NCBI GenBank assembly: GCA_013420905.1
Contig: JAAXNY010000001.1
Span: 1,116,001-1,180,000, forward strand
Direction: 5' to 3'
Length of the DNA: 64,000 nucleotides
Source of the DNA: Collybia mongolica
Lineage: Eukaryota > Basidiomycota > Agaricomycetes > Agaricales > Clitocybaceae
Numbering within the stretch: position 1 is the stretch's first letter; each line of letters opens with the position of its first letter. The notes below the pieces were generated by a model. That model was given only the letters and a program-made list of their open reading frames with translations, made no database searches and was not told where the DNA came from. Shown here piece after piece: positions 21,281 to 31,038 of this stretch. A program made the position numbers and the translations under genes.

Positions 21281-22356
21281 ATGTCTGATTCTAACGCTGA
21301 AATCGTTGATGACCGGGACCCTCGAATAGAGTACTCCGATGGATGGCAACTGGGCGGTGTCAGGGAAGAGTATAGTATAATCACGCAGGTACTTCTTTGG
21401 CAGGCTCTCGAGCTATGTTTATATTCAAAGGCGAGTCTGTGTATACCGTTGTCCTAGTATAAAGACTGAACATCTAATATACCAGGCTCCTCCGTCGAGG
21501 TATACGGAACAATACCCACCGAGTATAATATACCTATCTCAAGTTATAGTTTGGACGGGATGTCTCCCAAGTTATTCAGCCCACCATCCCCAGCTACCGT
21601 TCTATACCACCAACTATTCTATAAATCATCACCTTTGGACAATAAGGAGCATGTTTTAGTCATTTCAACTACCGTCTCGGGGGGCACGCTCTGGCTGGAT
21701 TACTTCCATATTACATCTAATGCAACGTCGGCCTCACCTCCAGGTTCAATTACGGCTTCAACGTCTACTCCTGAGCCTATTCCTTCCCTACAGTCACTCT
21801 CCTCTCCGATTTCTGAGCAGCCATCACATACTTCCGTAAATAAACCGACTACATCTGGCCCTAATCCTGCTACATCATCCATTCCCGCGGATGTATCACA
21901 ATGCACGATTCCCATTGGTGCTATTGTAGACGGTGTGATTGGGGGTGTGGTCATAGTCCTCCTCATCTGCTTCTTTATCCTGTTTTGCCGGCAGAGAACA
22001 AGGTCTCAAAGACGATCCAAAGCAAGGTCAGGGTGACTATGTTTGATCCTGGTTAAGTTTTCATTGTGCTATTGCAAACAGGTTTCTCGGACATGTCTCG
22101 CCATTCACGGTTCACTGGTTTGGTGCTACTGGACAGAGTCCTGATATACGTAAAACCGGTTCTCCTAGTCGGCCAGTAATTACGCGGGATCCGGCGAATT
22201 TGCCCCACTCTGCGATAGCATCTGGCACGACTGAGGAACCGCAGGAACGAGGCGAGATTTTACGTGATCGAGGTAAGTTGTCCATGAGGTGTAAGACCAA
22301 CACCTACTGATGTTGTGAGCTCGTTTGCTTTAGAAATTCCACCACCATACTCCTAG
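21281..22356 (+). pseudogene. VDDTDPR membrane gene copy B, frameshifted
   Basis: Head-to-tail with copy C. Exon 1 (21281-21430) is 150 nt against 151 in copy C; one base is missing in the THGT codons near 21385, so the frame is lost before the intron. The rest is intact: exon 2 from 21486 (GSSVEVYGTIPTEYN, YHQLFYKSSPLD, LWLDYFHI), a Ser/Thr/Pro stalk, membrane helix GAIVDGVIGGVVIVLLICFF, basic tail, then RFLGHVSPFTVHWFG and a last exon ending EIPPPYS with stop at 22354-22356. The first intron uses a GC donor (AAAG/GCGAGT). An upstream in-frame ATG at 21215 would add a hydrophobic leader, but the promoter spacing and paralogues favour 21281. A single assembly error would restore it. Confidence 0.7.
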
Positions 22357-22877
22357 GAAGTAGCCAAGGACCTCATAACCATTTTAACAGTACCCTGGCC
22401 TTGTTCTGATTCAATGGGTGTGGTTTACTGGAATAAAGTGTACCTCCTCCCCCTCCTGAGCACCTGCATGCACCATTGCCGTGGCTGGTATAGTTGCTGA
22501 GGGAACTCTACCACCTTACGGCATATTTATGGTCATGAACCCCATAGCCGCCCACGCCGCAAGTGCCTATTAATAAACCCGCCAACGTCAATGGTTGTCA
22601 TCCAGCAACGTTGGTTAAACATAACGCGTTTCAACCCTAGCCTGTCAAGACGTCGTTAGCGGCTATTGGAGCAGGGGCATCTAATCACACCTACAGTGCA
22701 ATTGTATCGGAGAATCCTCATAATCGAATGAATTGTTATCATGAGACCGCCGGTAATTGGTTCTTCTCGAGCGCAGATGCAGTAACGATGATATCATCAG
22801 GCGTGGAATGTCAGGATCTTATTTAACTCTATCACAACGATCTACACTAATCCCATATACACGGTAGATCACACATT
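22357..22877. other. Intergenic between copies B and C
   Basis: No gene recognised; contains the copy B 3-prime region and copy C upstream region. Confidence 0.5.
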
Positions 22878-22892
22878 CATAAAAACTGGCAC
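22878..22892 (+). promoter_or_regulatory. Shared core element, copy C
   Basis: CATAAAAACTGGCAC, 82 bp before ATG 22974; third occurrence of the array-specific TATA-like element. Confidence 0.6.
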
Positions 22893-22973
22893 TGGTTTAT
22901 TCTAACATGCTTTCATTCATATTTTCCCTCGTTCTTTTCTTCTATTTGAACTTTCCCCCCAGGCTCGCTGCTT

Positions 22974-24130
22974 ATGTCCGAATCTAATGTTGAGATTGTC
23001 GATGACTGGGATCCTCGAGTACAATACTCAGATGGATGGGGACTGAGCGGTAGCAACCATGAATTTGGCCAAACCACACATGGTACTTTCTCAGCAGGCT
23101 CTCAAGCCACACTTACATTCAATGGCGAGTCATACACACCACAAACCAGCGCAACGACTAAACGCCTAATTTGTCAGGCTCCTCCGTCGAGGTATACGGA
23201 ACAATAGGCATTGATCATAAGGACGCGCCCGTCTCAACTTACAGTTTGGACGGGTCATCCCTCCAGACATTCGGCCCGCCCCTCCCAGATGCCGTTCAAT
23301 ACCGACAACTGTTCTATAAATCACCGACTTTGGATGAGAAGCAGCATATTTTGGTCGTTACGTCTACTATCGCCGAAAGCGCGTTCTGGCTGGATTATTT
23401 CCAGATCACGTCTAATGCGATACCGACCCCACTTTCGGTTCCAGTTCCATCCGCCACATCGTCTACATCCGATAATCTTGTCACACAATCATCTTCGACC
23501 TCAGTCTCTGAGGGTCCATCACAGACTTCAGCGACCACGCCAACATTACCTGTGAACAAAGCTCTCATAGGTGCTATTATAGGTGGTGTGGTCGGAGGTG
23601 TTATCCTGGTCCTCTTCTTCTGCCTTTTCACTTTGTACTATCGACGGAAAATGAGATCTCAAAAAGGGTTCTCTAGTTCTAGTGCTCAGCCTGACGGAAT
23701 CTGTGAGTATTGCGCGCTTAGCAAGTCTCTCACTGACATGTGTCCGTGCAGCATTTGGGACACGCCAAGTATCCCTAACAAACAACCAGGAGAGGGGGAA
23801 CACGAGGTCAAAATAGTTGCATTTACTTCTGACTTTAGTTTTCATCGTTTATTGTAAACAGGTTTCTCGGTGATATCTCACCATTCACGGTTCATTGGAC
23901 CAGTGCCAGAGGAAGGGGTACTGAGAAAACCGCTTCTACTGACGAACCAGTCATTCCGCGAGACACGGCAAATTTTCCCTACCCTGAAACAACTTTCTGG
24001 AAGACGGAGAGGCTGGGGAGACGAGGTGGGGAATTATATAACCCGGGTAAGGTTTCTTAAGGCCCCGGATTGACATCTACTGATGTTGTGATGCTTGATT
24101 GTTGCAGAACCCCCTCCACGGTACTCCTAG
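22974..24130 (+). CDS. VDDTDPR single-pass membrane protein, copy C
   Basis: Five exons, 22974-23124, 23178-23702, 23752-23806, 23862-24046, 24108-24130, 312 codons in phase. The extracellular domain runs from IVDDWDPRVQYSDGW through TTHGTFSAGSQATLTFNG, GSSVEVYGTIG, YRQLFYKSPTLDEKQH and FWLDYFQI. A Ser/Thr stalk precedes the helix GAIIGGVVGGVILVLFFCLF (about 185-205) and a YYRRKMR stop-transfer. The cytoplasmic tail contains RFLGDISPFTVHW, also in copy B, and ends EPPPRYS: a PPxY motif at the very C-terminus. Intron 1 has a GC donor (AATG/GCGAGT). No signal peptide; an ATG at 22907 opens a hydrophobic but out-of-frame leader. PPxY motifs generally recruit WW domains such as those of Rsp5/Nedd4 ubiquitin ligases, so endocytic turnover of this surface protein is a reasonable inference. 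Ligand unknown. Confidence 0.82.
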
Positions 24131-24507
24131 GAGATGGTTAAGCTACTTATACTCCATTTCGTGGTGCTCCCTCCAATTGCCCTCCAATATTGATATGAAT
24201 CAAACGCCAGCCAGACTCAGTTCGTGGTAATGGAGATGTGGACTGATACTTCAGTAAATGTATTGCACGTATCGCAATTACAGTATTAATTCCTACTGTT
24301 GCGTAAAAGATACTAGTGCCATAGGGTAAAAATCAAAAGTTGTATAGTCAAATGACGATCAATGCGGTAATGGGCCTGGCACGTGTTGTTTACTTTGCAG
24401 GCCCGCGATCTGTCTGAAATTTGGATAACCTACCAAAAGACCAGCGGTCATTCTCTCTTACTGCTCTCTGACTCTTCGACGCCGCGTCGTCGTGTTCTAT
24501 TGGCGTG
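24131..24507. other. Intergenic
   Basis: Copy C 3-prime region and the promoter of the EH-like gene; no further feature seen. Confidence 0.5.
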
Positions 24508-27065
24508 ATGAGACAGCTTAGTCTCCATGCATCTGCCCTCAACGATGTCGAATACGACCTGTACACCTCCAGTCTGAGCGGCCTTGCATGGACGGACAAT
24601 GTCGACCAGACATCCACTCACGATGATGCTTATTACGACAAGATGAAGCTCGGTGTACGTGAAGCTCGCGGTTGGTTACGCGGACGTTATTCTCAAGTCG
24701 CTCCGGCGGACATAGACGTCGTAAATCGTGTTTCTCAATGTGCAAGGGTTAGTGTATGCTAACTACACCACTAGATTCTCCGCTTTTTCTCTCCGGATCT
24801 GAGCCAGGCGGACACATTATCGGGTGGCCAATTTTTCGCCGCCCTTCGACTAGTGGTTCATGTGGAGAATGGAAAGGAGGTTGACAGAGGATTGGCTTTC
24901 GTGCAAGGTGGGTCTTTTTTTGGGCACATAATCTCAGTGCATAATGCCTAGGGCTTATACGGTGAACAGCCCAACCCAAGCCCAAGTTAGATGCATCGTC
25001 TCCGACTAGGCAACCGCAGCCCGATCTGCCTCCACCGACTCCTATGCGGCGAACTCACGCGGAGGATACCAACCCGTTTCCTTTGACAAACCCCGTGTCT
25101 CCACCCCCGTTTCATCCTCTCTCGCGACAAGATGTGCCTAAATCCCAACCTATCATACATACTACACATAATCCATTTGTCAACCGGTCCACTAAGCCCT
25201 TATCCAATGATCATCCTACTAAGGGCCCTCCTCTTCCTCCCCGCAAACAGGTCCCAACGATTGCGGCGCATTCCATCTTGCTTCCACCGCCTCGCCACAA
25301 CTCCATCCTCCTTCCACCCTCAGGCCGCAAATCGGTATCTCCAACTCGCGCTATGACCCCAGGATCTGCAACCCTCGTCCCACCACCGGTCGTCCCACCC
25401 TCTGGCCTTCCTTTCCAATCATCTTCTGGAAAGGCTTCCCATGTGACTTCCAATCTGATGAAACAAAGTTTGCAAGCAAGTAAAGCTGGACAGACGATGA
25501 AGAAAGCCGAGGAACAGCTAGAGCAGGAACGTGTCATGCAGGTGCTGAAAAGCAGCTCTGTCATATCAGGTAGCCATTCCTTGGCCAACGCCAGTGTAAC
25601 AGGCTCATCGGTTGTGGTAGGTACCAATATACGGAACAGGAGCTCGAGCCCCACAAAAGTTGTCTATACGCCAAGTACGGGAAATACGTCCTCGTCAAGC
25701 CGGTCAGACGAACGGGCTCCTCCACTACCAAGGAGGATAACTCAGCAGCAACAACCCTCGCCTCCTGTCTCGATCAGCTCCCTTGAAGAGGTGGCATTCG
25801 CGGCGACTAATTCACGACAAGGTTCCCAATATCAAAGCCTGGCTCCTCCTTCAACAGGTGGTTTCCATGGCCCTCGCCCGATACCGAGTACTCATTTCTA
25901 CACCCCATCGATGGGGTCACGGGGCCTTCCTGATATTCCGCAGAACCCTGGTCATATCTCTTCGACCAGTCCCTTTTATTCATCACCCGCTTCTTCACCC
26001 TCCCGACCCTCTGTCGACCTTCCTCAATCGTCCTGCCAACCACCAACGCACCCAAACAGAAAGCCATCGTATTTCCCATATCAAGCACCTACGAACTTCT
26101 CATCATCGTCCAATACGTCCCGTACGTCCGACACACATGTGGACGATCAAAACGCGGCATCTGGTCCATTCTTTGGATCTAATTATAGCTCTACACCTGC
26201 TGCATACGGGTCAAGCAACGTCACACAGCAACACTCGCCATTCCGCAATCCCAACCCAAGCACCCCGGAAGGATCGCCTTCTACACGTATCTTCCGGTCG
26301 AAATCTATGCATCACCCCTCACCACCCCTTCCGCCCATCCCCCCACCTATCCGCCGTAAACGTCCCGAGAGCGTACAAGTCCTCGGGTCCGGAGAAATCA
26401 TATTTGGGGATGCGCCCCCTCAGAACGGCGGCGACTCGGCGTCACCCTTTAGTGCCAACGACGGGCGACGACCCGGATCGACGATTTCTCGTCATACGTC
26501 GCTATCCTCACCTGGAGCAGGCGCTCACCGCCGTTCCTCATTGTCGATGTCTTCCACTGCTTCTGCACGTTCGCAGCCCCAGCCCGGCCAGGATGCGCAT
26601 GCGTTGCCGATGAGCAACATCCAACGCACCATCGCGACGCTCCAGCCGAAGCTTGATGGGCTGCAGTTGCAGCCGCGCCTCGACAAAGCGCGATACAAGG
26701 CCGAGGCTGGAATAAGCCGGCGTGGATTCGTCAGGGAGAGGCCGCGGAGTGGGAGCAAGGGGAGCAGCATTGGACGAGGGGGGCTGGAAGGGGAGGAGAA
26801 GGAGGATCTCCTCGGCAGCAGTGGCGGTAGTAGTAACGAGACTGGGCGGAGGGGACGGGTGTATGGGTATGATCTGCCTGGTGCGGATCGAGCAAAGCCT
26901 GGTCAGGAGCTAGATGATGGAGAAATGGACAGCGATGAGACGGGGGATGGGGCAGGCGATGGAGAGGGAGAGAGAGAATGGAGGCGCGCGACGCGGGAGC
27001 GGTGGGCTGGGAAAGAGATGGACGAGTTGAAGTGGCCTGCCGGGGACGGATGGAAGCCGCTCTAG
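24508..27065 (+). CDS. EH-like domain scaffold with NPF motifs
   Basis: Three exons, 24508-24717, 24775-24907, 24970-27065, 812 codons. The first 115 residues carry a helix-rich block: YDKMKLGVREARGWLRGRYS, ADIDILRFFSPDLSQADTLS, GGQFFAALRLVVHVENGKEV. This resembles an EH/EF-hand-like fold (DTLSGGQFFAALRLV is typical of EH domain second helices). The remaining 700 residues are Pro/Ser-rich and disordered, with two NPF motifs (TNPFPL and HNPFVN), proline runs such as PPLPPIPPPIRRKR, and an acidic, Gly-rich end. EH domains and NPF motifs pair in endocytosis and actin patch assembly, so a role as an endocytic adaptor is inferred. An alternative 27 bp intron 1 (from 24748) would add ten residues but is unusually short. 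Confidence 0.7.
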
Positions 27066-27671
27066 ATGGAAGATGCGGACCATGAAAACATAAAGTGTAT
27101 TAATCCTCATCCTCACGTTCGCTCGTACCCTCACTGTCTGCATTGTACCTTTTTTTGCTCTTCGTTCCACCGCCTCGTGATGTATTGAAATAAACAAACG
27201 ACGAAGCGCGGGCGTACATTGTATGTATACTGTAGCTGTATATAATCAGATGTCAATATAGCTCATTAGTTCGTATATGGTTCTTGATGGTGAACGGTAT
27301 CTTCGTAATCGTCCAATAGTATCCGAACATATTACAATCATTATCTGTACAAGCTAAAATTCAAATCACCACAATTCCACCCCGAAGTAGTACTAATGTT
27401 ACAATAATGTTGTTCCAATGATGACAAGCTGGTTCGAAAGAAGCTGAAGTGGATAAATATGGTGTGTGCGATGAAAATGCGCTCCTCGTCCCCTCCTCAC
27501 AGCCGGGGAGACGCAATGATCAGCACGACAAAATGCGGTGTCGAGTACCGGTGGAGATGCGTGATCTACGAAAGAATGAGTTCAGGATGATGAGTTGCGA
27601 TCAGGAGAAACCCACATTGAAATTGTAATGCAATGTGGTTACTGAATGACCGAACAGCTGGGCGACGTTCG
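27066..27671. other. Intergenic between convergent genes
   Basis: Shared 3-prime region of the EH-like gene and of minus-strand pheromone 2. No gene recognised. Confidence 0.5.
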
Positions 27672-27773
27672 TCAGGCGACAACACAGTAGACGGTGCTTC
27701 CGCCCCCGCTGCCCTCCTCGTTAGATGGGATCGAGGTATCTTCTACAGCAGCGATCGCGGTGAAGGAGTCCAT
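27672..27773 (-). CDS. Mating pheromone precursor 2 (CaaX lipopeptide)
   Basis: An intronless 33-codon gene on the minus strand. It starts MDSFTAIAAVEDT, has the acidic site SNEEG, and ends GSGGGSTVYCVVA, with CVVA as the CaaX farnesylation box. Relative to precursor 1 (10264-10371), the predicted mature part differs by one residue (GSGGGSTVYC against GGGGGSTVYC) while the pro-part differs more. Such near-identical mature ends suggest the two act on the same or closely related receptors. The gene lies 1.1 kb downstream of membrane gene D on the same strand, mirroring the gene A / pheromone 1 order. Confidence 0.9.
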   Translation of the reverse strand: MDSFTAIAAVEDTSIPSNEEGSGGGSTVYCVVA

Positions 27774-28859
27774 AATAGTTTGTTGAGGGTGATAGGTGTG
27801 ATAGAGTGCGAGAGATGCGATATTGTCAGCGACTAGCTTGGTAACCTGTCATTTTCTCGTCCCAGTTTTTAAAGGATCTCGGGAAGATAGACTCGGCAAG
27901 TTGAGGAGAGGGTTTGGGCAATGGGCATCAAATAAAAGCACGATCCGAGAAATGACGTAGGTTACAATTGTTCTCTGGTCATTACCGGCTGTCTTCTGAA
28001 TAGTAAAAATAAAACAATAAGGATGTTTAGGGATGTCAGTTAAAACGTGCCCGGATTCTCGCAATGCGAGGCTGAGAATTTCGGTTCCGGTGTTCAATAG
28101 GCCGTGTCATAGCATATGGGGGGGACCTGGCGTTGACCTGCTGCAGAATTTGAATGGAATGAACTAGAAGTTCACGACAAAACAGTCGACTTGGGTCCAA
28201 TTGTCGTCATCTCGAGAGATCCGATTCAGAGAAAACCTGTCCAAAAGTAGCCTAGCAGCCATTATTTCCACTTAAATTAAGCTGTAGCCAGTGCCACGGG
28301 TGATCTTCATTGGAGGTTAAAAAGAACAATTGCCCAAGTACGTAAATCCGTTGGGGAGAGTAGAAAATTATCACAGGGTCGGAGGTTTCGGTCCAACCCT
28401 ATTCTGCGTTTATTTGGGTGCGACCGATTGACGATATGGATTCGAGTCCAGCAAAAATTCCGAGTTTAGATGAGAACCGGGCAGTGACAGCAACTTTGGC
28501 CAGTTTGATAGGATTTCATGGTGAAGAACAGGAAGAGGCAGAGGATCAACGTTAATGATCAACTGTAGAGAGCGCTAGCGATGGAAGGTCCTGATAAATA
28601 TAAGACAACAGCTTTGTGGTGGTTCAATTGCGCATCCAAAGTATTTTTATTGGGAGTGAGGTTGATAAAATTTAGTACATTCTCTAGACTATCTTAAACC
28701 TTTCACCATGTTTTAGGGCACTTATTAGTCGTCATGAAAAGAATGGATTGGACCACAAGCCAAAGCTGGAGTAGGATGAGGGTATTAAAGATGAAGAAGG
28801 ACGGGAAAGTGCGAGCTCGTCATCCGATACAAGGATAAATAGTAAGGCCAAGGTTCGGG
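27774..28859. other. Intergenic, 1.1 kb
   Basis: Promoter of pheromone 2 near 27774-27850 on the minus strand, and the 3-prime flank of gene D. Nothing else supported. Confidence 0.45.
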
Positions 28860-30021
28860 TCAAGACGAGCTTGCGTACGCTGGAGGAATGTCCTGAATGT
28901 CAACGACGCGCAGAGGCATCGATTTCTCGTTTTGATAATAAAGAACCTGGGTGAATGATTCGTTTGTTGTTTCATGGCTCCTGTTGCCGGATGCTGGTCC
29001 CCCGTAGGGTGAGTTTCCGGAGGGGGTCGCCGTCATCGTGATCAAGCCTCCTTGCTGATATTTATATCTAATCAAATTTTCACTGATTGGAGGACTGGGC
29101 CCATGGGGATCGCTAGTTGCTGTCGCTGAACTGGCTATGCTCAACATACTACAAAGGTCACGTTTAGAATTGACTTCGTAGGTCGGAGATAAAACGAACC
29201 TCGTGTACTCCTGGGAAGTGGGCGTTGGATGCTTCGGGTCTGCGGGTCGAGAAGAATAGGTAAGATTCATGTATTCACAAAAATAACTAGACAATCTGTT
29301 CTCACAATTGTTTGATCCAAAAGCTTCAATACTTTTCGCGTCGGGTAACAGTCTTCGCGGAGCCCTCTTGCGGAGAGCAAGCCAAATGACAATGCCCATG
29401 AGGATAACCGAAACGAGACTCCCAATCACTCCACCAACAATGACACCGGCAGGAACGGATGTGCTGTCCTGCTTAGCTGAAGCGGGGAGCGATGAACCCC
29501 TTGTCGACGAAGATTGAGGGTGACTCGTTGATGGATTTGTTGATGGCAGGACGCTGGTTGGCAGTGGGGGTGTGTCCGCCGTCCCAACCCGGAAAAAATC
29601 CAGCCAAAGGGCACTGTTAGAGATAAAGGATGTGATAAGGAGGACGTGTTGCGTATTTTCCAGAGTTGGCGATTGATAGAACAATTGTTGGTACTGTATG
29701 GAGGTTGGCACTGGATTGAATAACACATTACTGGAGCCATCTATGCTGTATGTCGAGAAAGGTGACAGGACATGTCCATCGATGGGTGTATTTGTGATGG
29801 TCCCATAGACTTCTACAGAAGATCCTAACCTGGATTATGAGATTCAGAGACTACGCGCTCATGTGTATGAACACACCATTGAATGTGAAACGCGCTTGTG
29901 ATCCTCCCACAACAGTGCCGTGTGTCGTTTGATTGAACTCCTGCCTATCACCACCCAATATCCAACTACCCGAATAAACCAACCTGGGGTCTGTATCATC
30001 CACGAGATGGAAGCTAACCAT
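28860..30021 (-). CDS. VDDTDPR single-pass membrane protein, copy D
   Basis: Four exons on the minus strand, 30021-29877, 29824-29306, 29239-29200, 29148-28860, 330 codons. It begins MVSFHLVDDTDPRLVYSGSW and keeps TTHGTVVGGSQARFTFNG, GSSVEVYGTI, YQQLFYQSPTLENTQH and ALWLDFFRVG. Ser/Thr/Pro stalk, then helix GVIVGGVIGSLVSVILMGIV with basic RKRAPRR after it. The 130-residue cytoplasmic tail ends DIPPAYASSS, again a PPxY. Intron 1 is GT-AG at the family's phase-1 site. Introns 2 (66 bp) and 3 (51 bp) are multiples of three without stops, so unspliced mRNA would still encode a full protein with 39 extra residues. It is oriented away from the array of copies B and C, and is more diverged from them than they are from each other. 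Confidence 0.82.
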
Positions 30022-31038
30022 GGAAAAAAAAAAAATAGACCGGCACGCCGGTCGAATATCGCCCGTCAAGGGAGGAAGAAAGAAAATCGAAAGGGAGGGG
30101 AGCGAGGATACGGGTTCATGGTTCCTTGGGGGCTGGCCGCCCAGTTAAATAACGCGGATACAACAACTTGTGCAAATGACAACGCGCTCAGACTAGCGGG
30201 TGGCACGGTGACCCATGGTGCCTGTAGCAGACCTATGTTCGTATGGCTGTATGCCCCCTTAGTATCCGAGTAAACACCGGCTATTGGCTCGAAGCTTAGA
30301 TTCAGGTAAGTATAGCTGTAGTCCAAGTATGATTTGGCCTTGTCTTAATGTTGACGCTGTAGCGGTCCAGCAGAATGTATGATTGCGAGCTTGCTCACCA
30401 CAACTTGACGCAAATATTGTGAAATCATGCTGCACACAAAATACAAGCCTTAGCTATGAATTACTGTATATGGAGCGAAACATACCCCGAGAATTATATG
30501 ACTGTGTTATACTCGAGTACCGGGCTTTGTGTGTGGCAGTGTATATGATGGTGAGCATATCAACATGATGAAGGTCCATCAACGGTTACCAGCTTCTGTC
30601 GAGGCAGAGCGCGTCTTTGCTGGTTGCCTGATGCTGGGGAAGGTTGAGCGCTCAGCGCTCAAGACCGGCCCCAAACTTCCCTGAACTTCCGAGACCGTGA
30701 GAAGAAACACCCAACCAGAGAGACACCTGGCATGTTTTATAACAAAGCTATAAGATATATGCGAATCCTAAAAAATTCGACATTCTATTAGACTACATTA
30801 ACACCCTAAGGTAACTTCATTAAATGTGCAGCCCGTCTGACCTATAGTGCATCAGAAGCAGGAAAGAACGTAGGGGTCAACGCGTAGTATCATACTTTGG
30901 CTTCAGACGATAATTCTCAAGAAGCGTAACCGGAGGTTGTATCTCGTCACGAAAGAGTTTCGTGCACATCGCCAATGTGGAGCAATAGACGGACCTAGTA
31001 AGGTCATGGCGGGGAAATAAAGATTTTTAATCGTGGGT
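30022..31038. other. Intergenic, 1.0 kb
   Basis: Gene D promoter (it includes an A-rich run at 30024-30036) and downstream flank of the CPL1-like gene. A minus-strand open stretch at 30066-30326 with a hydrophobic end has no family match and no supporting splice sites. Confidence 0.45.

Noticed and set aside
22907..22973. Signal peptide for copy C from ATG 22907
   Set aside because: The hydrophobic leader is out of frame with the VDDWDPR exon; an in-frame TGA precedes ATG 22974. Copies A and D also lack a leader.
28436..28452. tRNA-like B box (GGATTCGAGTCC)
   Set aside because: No A box, anticodon arm or acceptor stem can be folded around it.
30066..30326. Minus-strand open frame with a hydrophobic stretch upstream of gene D
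   Set aside because: I tried it as a signal-peptide exon for gene D, but no donor joins it in phase and the paralogues start directly at the VDDTDPR exon.
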